From Paenibacillus woosongensis (GTDB lineage: Bacteria; Bacillota; Bacilli; Paenibacillales; Paenibacillaceae), in assembly GCF_009725165.1 (NCBI RefSeq), contig NZ_WNZW01000009.1:62001-126000 (forward strand): DNA of 64,000 nucleotides, given 5' to 3'. A program made the translations under genes and the position numbers. Positions 9,476 through 17,365 of the stretch are shown piece after piece; positions within the stretch are counted from its first letter, which is position 1; the number at the start of each line of letters is the position of its first letter. Under the pieces are notes generated by a model. It did no database searches and had not been told where the DNA came from. It saw nothing but the letters and a program-made list of their open reading frames with translations.

Positions 9476-11455
9476 TCAAGAAGATTTCTTGCCAATTTTC
9501 ATCGTTAGAATGCCTCTGAGATTGTCATACGACACCTTCACAGTTCTACCATTCAACTTAAACTGATCGGGAATGTCGTTGCGATTAAAGTAATTCCAAA
9601 CCGTCTTCCATTTGTCTTCGAAGTAGAAGTGGAATAATTGCGCGGAAACGACCGGAATCTTAAACGATTCCGATAACGTCTCATTAGGCTCGCCGGGAGG
9701 CGTGCCCCATGCTGGAAACTGAAGCGTAACCTCCGTACCTTTATCATCTCCGCTAATCAAATTAATGGCTTTCGTAGCGCCGGTGATGCCAAATGTACGT
9801 CCTTCATTCGTAAATCCTAGCTCATCAGCGAAAGCCTGGAAGTTCTTTTTCGGATCAGATGACCACTTCGCCTTGAGCTGCGGCGCTTTCCACCCGCCTG
9901 GATATTCGACATTCGGGTCCAAGGGATTGAAGTCAAAGGTTGACGGATATTGTCCCTTGGTTCCAAAATAATTAGCCGTAGGGTTCTCAGGGACTGTCCC
10001 CACAAAGACCATTTGCGTTTTATTTTCCATCTGCTTATGGACGGGATAATACTCAGCAATGAACTCTAGTGGGACGAAGAGGGTGATATCCTTCATTATA
10101 GCTGTGACCTTTGTGTTCTCCGGTTGATTTCCGACTCGAGTGCCGATATATGTCAGTGATCCTCTTTTACTATCACCTCCATCCCATTCGAATTTCCATT
10201 GCAGGTTCTCTCCCATATCCAGATCATAAGTCGTCCAGTCGTCGCCCCGTGTATAGGATCCTCCCATGTCTTTTACAATATCGCTAACCGGAACATAGAC
10301 GGTTCCATTCTTCGCGAACACCGGATCCAAGAATGTATTAAAGCCAGGTGCTCTCTTCAATACTCCATTGACGAATAGCGCATAGGGATCGGCATTTGAG
10401 ACGGCCTCAGGGCTGTTATTTCTCTGTTCACCCCATCGTATGTGGTGGCCAAAGTAATACGAGGTGTGGATCGATGTCTTTCCTTTCCCTTGCGTCTCTC
10501 CAGTTTGCTCGTATCTATACGCTAGCAAATCTTTAACTAATGAACGCGCATCCTTCTCGCTCATAGGCAGCCCAAGGTCAACGAGAATGGAGGCCATAAG
10601 ATTGATTTTGCTTTTATCCAGTGAAATGATCGTCATATGCCAATGCTCACCGAGATCAGCGTAAGCAAAGTCATCCAGCTGGAAGTCTAGATGAATGCCG
10701 CTGCCTTTAACTTCTGTCTGGTACCTTTCCCCATTGGAGGTCGCCGTTACTTTGACATTGGCCTTTTGGGCGACATTCTTGATTCGGCTGCCGAGAGTGT
10801 CCTTTAAAGGTACAGAGCTGTTTGACCGTTTAATCTTCCCTTCCTTATAATCCTTCACGCCTTTCAATAAAACAGCAGCATACGCACGGTTTAGCAGTTC
10901 TGCTGGGCCGTAATTTGTAAAGAAATCTCCCCTGTTGTTATATGTTCCTGAAGTCATGCCTTTTTGGTATAAATATTGCACAGCCTTCTTCGTAGACGGA
11001 TGTTCGACATTCCCATTCAGGAGCAAATAGATAATTCGAGCCGCATCTGCTCGGGTGATATGAACCCTTCTTTTATCATCACCACTCACCCAATAGTCAT
11101 CGAAAGAGTAAACTCCCTTCTGATCTAATAAGTCATATGCCCAATCAGACCACTCCTCTGATGTGGAATCCTCTTGGGATACTGTGCCCGCAGGCCTGCC
11201 GAACACAATGCTCACGGCTGTTACGATAAACTCCTCCTGCGTGACATACGCATTTGGTTTGAACGTTCCATCGTTATAGCCATTCATCAATTGGGCATTA
11301 GCCAGGTACTCAATGGCAGGCCTCGCCCAGTGATTGGAAGGTACATCCGTGAATCGCTGTTTTGCTGCATATGTATGGCCCATTGGAATGATAGAAATGG
11401 CAAGTATACCGCAAAGCATCATTATAAAAATTCGTGTTTTGTTGAAAAATCTCAT
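9476..11455 (-). CDS. Exported SLH-domain protein with stalk-like domain
   Basis: A 659-residue protein with a Sec signal peptide (MRFFNKTRIFIMMLCGILA, ending near TYAA at residue 30). Next come SLH repeats (about 35-85, FTDVPSNHWARPAIEYL; a second, weaker one with ITRADAARIIYLLL; a third segment to about 205). The middle is an uncharacterised beta-rich region. Near 360-470 is a segment resembling the N-terminal stalk domain of copper amine oxidases (LFVNGVLKR, VYVPVSDIVKDMGG, LFVPLEFIAEYY), a wall-binding or structural module in many Paenibacillus exoproteins. It is probably attached to the wall by its SLH repeats. No catalytic domain is seen. Confidence 0.88.
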   Translation of the reverse strand: MRFFNKTRIFIMMLCGILAISIIPMGHTYAAKQRFTDVPSNHWARPAIEYLANAQLMNGYNDGTFKPNAYVTQEEFIVTAVSIVFGRPAGTVSQEDSTSEEWSDWAYDLLDQKGVYSFDDYWVSGDDKRRVHITRADAARIIYLLLNGNVEHPSTKKAVQYLYQKGMTSGTYNNRGDFFTNYGPAELLNRAYAAVLLKGVKDYKEGKIKRSNSSVPLKDTLGSRIKNVAQKANVKVTATSNGERYQTEVKGSGIHLDFQLDDFAYADLGEHWHMTIISLDKSKINLMASILVDLGLPMSEKDARSLVKDLLAYRYEQTGETQGKGKTSIHTSYYFGHHIRWGEQRNNSPEAVSNADPYALFVNGVLKRAPGFNTFLDPVFAKNGTVYVPVSDIVKDMGGSYTRGDDWTTYDLDMGENLQWKFEWDGGDSKRGSLTYIGTRVGNQPENTKVTAIMKDITLFVPLEFIAEYYPVHKQMENKTQMVFVGTVPENPTANYFGTKGQYPSTFDFNPLDPNVEYPGGWKAPQLKAKWSSDPKKNFQAFADELGFTNEGRTFGITGATKAINLISGDDKGTEVTLQFPAWGTPPGEPNETLSESFKIPVVSAQLFHFYFEDKWKTVWNYFNRNDIPDQFKLNGRTVKVSYDNLRGILTMKIGKKSS

Positions 11456-11591
11456 GGTTCTCCTACTCCTTTATTATGGGTCTGAAGTCATTACTGTATG
11501 GCTGCGTTTCGCTCCCCATCCTCGTACGGAACACCACATCCTTTCAACACGGATCAAGCCAATCGGGACTTTTGGCACAAAAATAATAACA

Positions 11592-11612
11592 CGGACGCCT
11601 CAGCAGCGTCCA
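11592..11612 (-). terminator. Terminator after the DUF4149-like membrane gene
   Basis: The stem GGACGC/GCGTCC with a 7-nt loop lies about 25 nt past the stop codon at 11639. It is followed on the minus strand by GTTATTATTTTTG. Confidence 0.7.
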
Positions 11613-11638
11613 TGTAAAATCAACCAAATTTAATGTAT

Positions 11639-12097
11639 CTATTCCGGTAATACAACCAATAGAAGAGCAATTACAAGAATCAGTTTAGTAAGCCGTTCAA
11701 CCAGACGGTGGCCGGCATTTTGTTCCTTGCTCCCGACTGCATCGGCGGCATAAGCGTTCAGACGCTGCTTCAGCTGTTTATCGACAGCAAGCTTGCCAAT
11801 CAGAGCTGCCAGCATCAGAAAGGCTAAGGCCAAGTGCCAATAGGCCGATGACAGCCGAGTGAGGACCCGGATCACGTCAACGATCAGTAATGCCGCGGCC
11901 GAGAGCAGCGCCAACCGATTATACCTGTTCCAGGCGTTAATGGATATCTCCTCAAACATCGGAGCCACATCCGAACCAGTACTTATGGCCAGCTTGGCGG
12001 ATAACAGCGGACGAACTGCTGCGGCCATGACGATCCCCCCGCCAACGATGAGGGCCAGTGCAAAATTTTCAATGGCTTGCAAGATGAACATGAACAT
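11639..12097 (-). CDS. Small four-helix membrane protein (DUF4149-like)
   Basis: A 152-residue protein with four membrane helices: residues about 3-25, 55-75, 80-100 and 130-150. The opening IENFALALIVGGGIVMAAAVRPLL resembles DUF4149-type proteins. Its function is unknown. The start at 12097 is taken from GGGAG 10 nt upstream; earlier in-frame starts lie inside the operator. The promoter carries the same 16-bp operator as the TetR gene on its right, so it is very probably a target of that regulator. Confidence 0.82.
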   Translation of the reverse strand: MFMFILQAIENFALALIVGGGIVMAAAVRPLLSAKLAISTGSDVAPMFEEISINAWNRYNRLALLSAAALLIVDVIRVLTRLSSAYWHLALAFLMLAALIGKLAVDKQLKQRLNAYAADAVGSKEQNAGHRLVERLTKLILVIALLLVVLPE

Positions 12098-12130
12098 CGT
12101 AAACATCTCCCTTTTAGTTATAGTCCTAAG

Positions 12131-12146
12131 TTGGTCAACCAACCAA
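12131..12146. promoter_or_regulatory. TetR-type operator, copy 1
   Basis: TTGGTCAACCAACCAA, which holds the dyad TTGGT-CA-ACCAA plus a third ACCAA. The reverse complement of the same 16 bases occurs at 12766-12781, with similar AT-rich flanks. It sits just upstream of the membrane protein gene. Confidence 0.85.
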
Positions 12147-12174
12147 ATTTATTTAAAAAAAGAAAAGCGGCCTC

Positions 12175-12744
12175 TTAATCCGTAATGTTATATCTAGCTC
12201 TCAGCATTTTCTCTAACTCTAAGTAGGCGCGGTCTATATCGAACTCCGGATTCAACAGCTTCTGCAAAGCCAACCCGTCAAAGCAGGCCAGCATAATGGC
12301 CGCCACCGAAGCTGCTTCTTCTCCGGCATCGCCGACAATCTTGTGCAGAATTGCCTCAATCCCGGTTCGTGCATTTCCCAGCAAGGCATTTACACTATCC
12401 GAAATTTGCGGATTGCGAAGCCCCAGGGCAAATAATTCGTATCGGAGTTTATACCAATCGGGCTGTCTTTCGACACGATCCTTAGGTTCGTTAAGAGCCG
12501 CCTTCGCGAGATGCTCCGCAGGTACGTTCGATTGAAGCCTCTGCATATCCTGCGTGTACTGCCTGGAGGAAGCAATTAGCAGATCGGTCAGAATTTCTTC
12601 TTTATTGCGGAAATAATAATGAATCAATCCGGGCGTAATCCCCGCCTCGCTGGCTATATCTTTAATGGATGCCTTCTCATATCCCTTTTCTGACATCACT
12701 TTATATGCCGCATCAACGACTTTATCCCGCTTTTGTTGTACCAT
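12175..12744 (-). CDS. TetR/AcrR family transcriptional regulator
   Basis: A 189-residue repressor. The N-terminal helix-turn-helix is clear (VVDAAYKVMSEKGYEKASI, then GLIHYYFRNKEEIL). The C-terminal part (about 80-185) is the variable ligand-binding domain, with EAASVAAIMLACFDGLALQ near its end. Identical 16-bp operators lie upstream of this gene (12766-12781) and upstream of the membrane protein gene 78 nt downstream of its stop (12131-12146). This suggests autorepression and control of that neighbour. The ligand is unknown. Confidence 0.93.
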   Translation of the reverse strand: MVQQKRDKVVDAAYKVMSEKGYEKASIKDIASEAGITPGLIHYYFRNKEEILTDLLIASSRQYTQDMQRLQSNVPAEHLAKAALNEPKDRVERQPDWYKLRYELFALGLRNPQISDSVNALLGNARTGIEAILHKIVGDAGEEAASVAAIMLACFDGLALQKLLNPEFDIDRAYLELEKMLRARYNITD

Positions 12745-12765
12745 GCAATCACCGCATTTCTAAAT

Positions 12766-12781
12766 TTGGTTGGTTGACCAA
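12766..12781. promoter_or_regulatory. TetR-type operator, copy 2
   Basis: TTGGTTGGTTGACCAA, the exact reverse complement of copy 1 at 12131. It lies 22 nt upstream of the TetR start codon, in the expected promoter region. Confidence 0.85.
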
Positions 12782-12857
12782 TTTAAATCAAATATAGCAC
12801 AGCAGCAGACGGACTGCAATGCTTTGCTTGGTTATGCCAAGAGCCCAAAAGAAAAAT

Positions 12858-12888
12858 AAGACACTAACCTTAATAGATCAGTGTCTTT
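12858..12888 (-). terminator. Terminator after the radical SAM operon
   Basis: The stem AAGACACT/AGTGTCTT is followed on the minus strand by ATTTTTCTTTT. It lies 10 nt past the stop of the small gene at 12898, which supports that gene as the last of the operon. Confidence 0.8.
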
Positions 12889-12897
12889 CCGCCAAGT

Positions 12898-13062
12898 CTA
12901 TTGGGCTGAGTCCCGCCTAACCGCAATAATACTCGGTTCTGCTCCGATGGTGCGGCGGAGCTTTTTTCTCGCTTCCACCGGTGTTCTGGCCGTGACCGGA
13001 GCTACTCGCTGTTCACCGCCGATTTCATAGGTGACCAGAAAACATTTCTCGCCACATCTCAT
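12898..13062 (-). CDS. Small Cys-containing protein ending the radical SAM operon
   Basis: A 54-residue protein I do not recognise. It begins MRCGEKCFLVTYEIGG, with two Cys four residues apart, then a basic helix (TPVEARKKLRRTIG) and a short strand. The start ATG at 13062 follows TAGGAAG by about 6 nt; an upstream ATG at 13089 lacks a site. It begins 38 nt after the stop of the radical SAM gene and is followed by a terminator, so it is probably the last cistron of that operon and perhaps a partner or substrate of the enzyme. That role is inference. Confidence 0.68.
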   Translation of the reverse strand: MRCGEKCFLVTYEIGGEQRVAPVTARTPVEARKKLRRTIGAEPSIIAVRRDSAQ

Positions 13063-13100
13063 ATTGCATCTTCCTATCTCATTATTCAATACACAAACTA

Positions 13101-13697
13101 TTATAGCAGCCTTCCAAACAGATCCTCTAAATCCTTAACTTCGGCTAGCCCGTTAACCTTCACCCTGCCGTCAGGCGCAAGACGCACCTCAAGCCTGTTC
13201 GGAATCTCTGCCAGCTGATCCTGGAGATGAAAGTACCGGTCCGTCAGGAAATGGTAGCGCTGATTGGAGGAACCTACCCAGGGCCGGCTTGTATCCAGCC
13301 TGTCTTTCTGAAAAGGCCCGTCGATCAGCAGATCGGTCACCGCCAATAAGTCGAGGTAATCCTGGTTTCCCGAGCTCCGCAAGTTCTCAATCAGGTAACC
13401 CGTGAAAGTCATTACTGACAGCCCCTCCTTCTTTAGGATGCCGCCTAACTTAGCCAACGCCCGGGCTTGGGCAAAAGGCTCCCCGCCCAGAAAGGTCACC
13501 CCTTCAACTTCAGGCCCCTGAAGAATCTGCTCCGCCAGTTGCTCTACCTCCATCGCAATCCCCCCGTCTGCCGCCCAAGTAAACGGAACCGCACAGCCAG
13601 GGCAATGAATGGGGCACCCCTGTACCTGAATACAGGCACGTATGCCGGGCCCCTCCACTCTCGTCTCAGGTATAAATTGATGTACTCGCAGCAGCAT
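13101..13697 (-). CDS. Radical SAM protein of the NrdG-like activase group
   Basis: A 198-residue protein whose start is like small 4Fe-4S activating enzymes. The cluster motif CPIHCPGC (CX3CX2C) is near residue 28, preceded by VEGPGIRACIQVQG. The glycine-rich SAM-binding segment VTFLGGEPFAQ is near 70. Later parts (LLIDGPFQKDRLD, WVGSSNQRYHFLTDRYF) also match anaerobic ribonucleotide reductase activators. No nrdD lies nearby, so it probably serves another target. Its ATG overlaps the stop of the upstream GYF/HhH gene by one base (TGATG), which implies coupled translation. The pathway is unknown. Confidence 0.85.
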   Translation of the reverse strand: MLLRVHQFIPETRVEGPGIRACIQVQGCPIHCPGCAVPFTWAADGGIAMEVEQLAEQILQGPEVEGVTFLGGEPFAQARALAKLGGILKKEGLSVMTFTGYLIENLRSSGNQDYLDLLAVTDLLIDGPFQKDRLDTSRPWVGSSNQRYHFLTDRYFHLQDQLAEIPNRLEVRLAPDGRVKVNGLAEVKDLEDLFGRLL

Positions 13698-14752
13698 CAG
13701 TAATCCACCACCCGTGTGTTTGGCTTCAGAGGTGTTGGCGTTGAAGATACAGATGAATCTATTGGTGTAAAAATAACCTGCTTACGCAATCTCTCTACTT
13801 GGTGAGGCTTTAACCCTAATAATTCCCCCACCTCATCCATAGACCGGAACCCGCCAACCGCTTCACGCTGCTGCACGATTCGCTTGGCCCCGGCCACTCC
13901 GACGCCAAGAACTTCAATCAATTCCTCCATGGATGCAGTATTAACATCGACAAGGCCCATTTCATACGAAGCTTGCTTCGGCTCTAAGGCGAATTCGATC
14001 GAATCCTCCATAGACTGTGGTGTCGTCGGTACTAACCGCGAATCCAGCGGAGCTGGCGAAAGAACGGGGAAGACCAGTTCAGCCATCTCAGGCTGACTCA
14101 TGAACGGGATCCAATCCGGCATGCCCGGCTTCCATACATGGGTCTCTTCCGGCCGAATTTGTCCGCTGCCCAGTAAACTTTTAATCAGATAAATATCGTA
14201 TGGACCATAGGATTGACCGGCTATGGCTACCATCCATTTCTCTGTTGGCATAGGCATTGGTGGGGCGATGGGCGAGGCGACGGGTGGGGCGTTCACTTCA
14301 TCCGGCGTGTGTTTGTCCTCAGATTCGGCTTGATCCCCCAATGCCGTAATGAGATAGCTCTGAATATCCTGAAGCAGCTGAACCAAGGCATCCTTATCAA
14401 ATTGACCGGCAGACATACTGAAAAAGTTGCCTGGACCAAGCTCAATGTCATAATCTCCGCTCCGTATGACCGAGACCTGTATGAGCTCCTCCCAGCTCAG
14501 ATAATTCTTCCTGGTATCCGTCGCCCAGTCATTGCGCCAATATACTCCGGCCTCGGTAATCAGCAGCCCATTTTTACCGCTGCCAAATACAGTAGCGTCT
14601 ATAAAAGCAATGGCATGCCCCTGAACCTGGACGGATATCGCACTGCAAAACTTAGACAATTTGTTGAACGGAATCGCCTCTGCGACGAAATAGCCGGATC
14701 CCCAGTAACCCGCGCAAATGCGCTCAATTTTATTAAAATCTATGGATCTCAT
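13697..14752 (-). CDS. GYF-like and helix-hairpin-helix protein
   Basis: A 351-residue cytoplasmic protein in three parts. Residues about 1-135 form an unrecognised beta-rich domain. Residues about 165-225 form a GYF_2/DUF4339-type module (WMVAIAGQSYGPYDIYLI, then WKPGMPDWIPF), usually a protein-interaction domain. Residues about 270-330 form a ComEA-like double HhH (VNTASMEELIEVLGVGVAGAKRIV, then FRSMDEVGELLGL), which normally contacts DNA. The ATG at 14752 follows GGGGTT by 7 nt; it starts 5 nt after the DUF1257-like stop and overlaps the radical SAM gene by a base. It may be an adaptor of this operon, but its role is unknown. Confidence 0.82.
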   Translation of the reverse strand: MRSIDFNKIERICAGYWGSGYFVAEAIPFNKLSKFCSAISVQVQGHAIAFIDATVFGSGKNGLLITEAGVYWRNDWATDTRKNYLSWEELIQVSVIRSGDYDIELGPGNFFSMSAGQFDKDALVQLLQDIQSYLITALGDQAESEDKHTPDEVNAPPVASPIAPPMPMPTEKWMVAIAGQSYGPYDIYLIKSLLGSGQIRPEETHVWKPGMPDWIPFMSQPEMAELVFPVLSPAPLDSRLVPTTPQSMEDSIEFALEPKQASYEMGLVDVNTASMEELIEVLGVGVAGAKRIVQQREAVGGFRSMDEVGELLGLKPHQVERLRKQVIFTPIDSSVSSTPTPLKPNTRVVDY

Positions 14753-14757
14753 CCTGT

Positions 14758-15513
14758 TCAACCCCTGATGTTGATCGTAAGTACTATTGAGTTATCCTCC
14801 AGCACTTCTTCACTTTCGACAGTCATGTTCTTTGCTTCCACACGTTCCTTTAGCTTCTCATAGACCATGGACTGCAGGCAGCGTTTATAATCCTCATCTA
14901 CATCGGACAGGTATTGATATACTTTGCGCAAATCCGGCGCATTGTGAACCTCGACGTAAAATGGGCTGTCATGGGATGGGGACTGCCTGAATATCAGCAG
15001 GGAATCCTCTACTCTGCATTTCATGCCGGAGCCCTCACGGACCGGGTTAACGCCGAATTCCTTCAGTGTTCTGAACAAAAGCTCCCCGTCCCGAAAATTG
15101 GTAGGAAAGGTCGCTACGGACTCGGCAGTCTCTGTGGCTGATGTCATGGTCATCGTGTCGCCCTGTACCTGAAGCTGCTCGAAAATCTGCCGCCCGGCCG
15201 CCTGATTGATCTCTGCCATGAATTCCCTGATTTTCTGCCTAGAATCGGATCTTCCAAAGACAGCTGTCCATTTGCCGTCATCGAGCTCCCAGAAGAAATA
15301 CAGATCTTCCCCGTCGATATGGGTTTTATAGCTTCCTCCCCATTTTTCCGCATCGTACCCGGCCTTGCGCACCGTGCGCACGAGTTCATGCTCATTTTCA
15401 AAGGTGGAGGGCTCCTTCACTTGCATCGATTCGGCCCATCTGTCAAATTTGTCCTTACCCATCACCAGGCGCAGCGTAAGCGCGATAGGAACCAATGCGA
15501 TAGAAACCGACAT
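14758..15513 (-). CDS. DUF1257-like (Ycf35-type) protein with internal repeat
   Basis: A 251-residue soluble protein. Its C-terminus (YKRCLQSMVYEKLKERVEAK, then EEVLEDNSIVLTINI) matches the end of DUF1257/Ycf35 proteins as I know them. The two halves look related: ELVRTVRKAGYDAEKWGGSY near residue 45 and LLFRTLKEFGVNPVREGSGM near 150 are similarly placed, which suggests an internal duplication. GAAGGAGGAG lies 5 nt before the start, inside the upstream DUF2997 gene, whose stop abuts this ATG. DUF1257 and DUF2997 genes commonly travel together, often with a AAA ATPase that is absent here. The function is unknown. Confidence 0.75.
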   Translation of the reverse strand: MSVSIALVPIALTLRLVMGKDKFDRWAESMQVKEPSTFENEHELVRTVRKAGYDAEKWGGSYKTHIDGEDLYFFWELDDGKWTAVFGRSDSRQKIREFMAEINQAAGRQIFEQLQVQGDTMTMTSATETAESVATFPTNFRDGELLFRTLKEFGVNPVREGSGMKCRVEDSLLIFRQSPSHDSPFYVEVHNAPDLRKVYQYLSDVDEDYKRCLQSMVYEKLKERVEAKNMTVESEEVLEDNSIVLTINIRG

Positions 15514-15741
15514 TTATACTCCTCCTTCTCTGGTCTTGATCTGATTTACATCCTGCTGCTGAACTCCTACTTGCTCCGTTTCATAATATTCATCCGTATA
15601 TTCAGAATCTATCGTTTCCGCGTCGAGCAGTTGTTCGAGAACTTCTATATAATCCGTGCAGGATTTCCCCTTGATTCCGATAACGTCTGCTTTAATTTGT
15701 CCATCGGGAAAAATTTGGACCCGAATCTGTTTCTTTGCCAT
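15514..15741 (-). CDS. DUF2997 family protein
   Basis: A 75-residue protein. The first 45 residues (KKQIRVQIFPDGQIKADVIGIKG, then CTDYIEVLEQLL) match the DUF2997 pattern of a short beta-sheet with one conserved Cys and a helix. The acidic tail is not conserved in sequence. The start at 15741 follows AGGAGCGGGG; an ATG seven codons upstream is too close to it. It is the first gene of the operon, and its stop touches the start of the DUF1257-like gene. The function is unknown. Confidence 0.82.
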   Translation of the reverse strand: MAKKQIRVQIFPDGQIKADVIGIKGKSCTDYIEVLEQLLDAETIDSEYTDEYYETEQVGVQQQDVNQIKTREGGV

Positions 15742-15815
15742 ATCCCCCGCTCCTTTATCCAAATCTAAAATGTTATGTATTTATTCGACATACGGAAATA
15801 TATCCCTGCCTCGAC

Positions 15816-15860
15816 AAAAAAGGCCGTCCCAAAGCGGATCGCTTTTGAGTACGGCCTTTA
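15816..15860 (-). terminator. Terminator after the aldo/keto reductase gene
   Basis: An outer stem AAAGGCCGT/ACGGCCTTT encloses an inner AAAGC/GCTTT stem. It is followed on the minus strand by TTTTTTGTCG, so it ends the gene at 15886. Confidence 0.85.
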
Positions 15861-15885
15861 TCCTGTATGAAGCGGGGGGGGCTTC

Positions 15886-16824
15886 CTATTTCAAAATTTC
15901 TTCAATCCGGCTCAGAACGTCTTCGCTGAGCTCGATGCCCGACGCTTTGGCGTTCTCCGTGACCTGCTCTGGACGGCTAGCGCCCACGAGCGCGCTCGCT
16001 ACGTTCTCATGGCTCAGAATCCAAGCCAGCGCAAGGTTGCCCACGGTAATTCCCAGCTCTGCGGCAATCGCCTCAAGCTGCCGAACCTTGGCAATCTTCT
16101 CCTCCGTGATGCCTTTGCGCACCCACTCGAGCTTCGCCGCGCGGCTGTCCTGCGGGATGTCAGTAGCGGACGTGTATTTGCCGGTCAGCAAGCCTTGTGC
16201 AAGCGGAGAGAAGACGACTTGCCCGATGCCGGAACGTTCACAGAGCGGAATGACTTCCTTTTCGATATAACGGTCGAACATATTGTACACAGGCTGGTTG
16301 ACGACGATACGATCCAGCAGATAACGGTCGGCCACGCCAAGCGCTTCCGCGATCTGGGAAGCTTGCCACTCGCTGACGCCAGCATATAACACTTTGCCTT
16401 GGCGAATCAGATCATCGATAGCGCGCAGTGTTTCATGCAGCGGCGTTTCCGGATCATGGCGATGGCAGTAGAAAATATCCACATAATCGTGGCCAAGGCG
16501 CTTAAGGCTGGCGTTGGCCTGTTCTACGATATGCTTGCGCGACAGTCCGCGGTCGTTCGGTCCTTCGCCCATTGGCCAAAATGCTTTCGTTGCCAGCACG
16601 TAGGATTCGCGCGGATAAGCCTTCAGAGCTTTCCCAACCAGCTCCTCCGCGGCTCCCTTCTCATAAACATTGGCTGTATCGAAAAAGTTGATCCCCAGAT
16701 CGTAGGCAGTTTTAATGGAATTTACCGCGTTCTCGCGTTCCACGTAACCGCCATATGTAAGCCAGCTGCCCAAGCTGATTTCGCTGACTTTAAGTCCGCT
16801 TCCGCCTAATCTTCTATATTTCAT
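15886..16824 (-). CDS. Aldo/keto reductase
   Basis: A 312-residue NADPH-dependent carbonyl reductase of the AKR fold, in the group related to Kv-channel beta subunits. The catalytic tetrad is visible: Asp in FFDTANVY (residue about 52), Tyr of the same motif, Lys in LATKAFW (about 84) and His in YCHRHD (about 120). The cofactor end is present in LVGASRPEQVTEN. It is divergent from an HxlR-type regulator across 160 bp that holds two dyads, so it is probably controlled by that regulator, perhaps in response to electrophiles or oxidants. The substrate cannot be named. Confidence 0.93.
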   Translation of the reverse strand: MKYRRLGGSGLKVSEISLGSWLTYGGYVERENAVNSIKTAYDLGINFFDTANVYEKGAAEELVGKALKAYPRESYVLATKAFWPMGEGPNDRGLSRKHIVEQANASLKRLGHDYVDIFYCHRHDPETPLHETLRAIDDLIRQGKVLYAGVSEWQASQIAEALGVADRYLLDRIVVNQPVYNMFDRYIEKEVIPLCERSGIGQVVFSPLAQGLLTGKYTSATDIPQDSRAAKLEWVRKGITEEKIAKVRQLEAIAAELGITVGNLALAWILSHENVASALVGASRPEQVTENAKASGIELSEDVLSRIEEILK

Positions 16825-16905
16825 GGTGCAGGCCTCCTTAATTAAATGTTGTAACCCTTTTCAGTCTCCCTTTCCATTCTATATAATTTCATATACAATT
16901 TGAAG

Positions 16906-16962
16906 AAGTGAAATGTTGTTCACTTAATTATATGAGGTATAGGTACTATACATAATATAGTA
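16906..16962. promoter_or_regulatory. Two dyads in the reductase/HxlR intergenic region
   Basis: AAGTGAA...TTCACTT (16906-16925, 6-nt gap) and TACTATA-CATAA-TATAGTA (16944-16962). The second lies 22 nt before the HxlR start. HxlR/DUF24 regulators typically bind TACT...AGTA-type dyads in such divergent regions, so it is a good operator candidate; binding is inference. Confidence 0.6.
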
Positions 16963-16984
16963 TGAATACTGGAGGGATGCTCTT

Positions 16985-17329
16985 ATGACAACGGCCAAAA
17001 AAGCCAGCAGCTACATTCCAAAGACGCCTGAACATATCGAATGCAACATCGAAAAAACCTTGGATGTTCTAGGCGGTAAATGGGCATTTCTTGTCATTCG
17101 GGAGCTGTTCAACGGCACGCTCCGGTTCGGGGAGCTGCAGCGAAAAATTCCCAGCGTAAGTCCTCGTGCCTTGACCAGTACGCTCCGTCATCTGGAAGAG
17201 AAAGGGGTTCTAGAGCGGAATGTATTCCCGACGGTGCCCGTGACGGTCGAATATTCGCTGACTCCGAAGGGGCAGGATTTACACGTCATATGCCACGAGA
17301 TGAAGCTGTGGGCGGCCCGCTGGACCTAG
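16985..17329 (+). CDS. HxlR/DUF24 family transcriptional regulator
   Basis: A 114-residue winged-helix protein. The HxlR hallmark (CNIEKTLDVLGGKWAFLVIREL) includes the conserved Cys near the N-terminus that in relatives such as YodB and HypR senses electrophiles or oxidants. The recognition part is LRFGELQRKIPSVSPRALTSTLRHLEEKGVLER and the wing VEYSLTPKG. The start ATG at 16985 follows TGGAGGG. It is divergent from the aldo/keto reductase, its likely target, and may also control itself. Confidence 0.93.
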   Translation: MTTAKKASSYIPKTPEHIECNIEKTLDVLGGKWAFLVIRELFNGTLRFGELQRKIPSVSPRALTSTLRHLEEKGVLERNVFPTVPVTVEYSLTPKGQDLHVICHEMKLWAARWT

Positions 17330-17365
17330 GCGCTTCATTCGCCAGCTCGGGTCTGCCTTAGCGTA

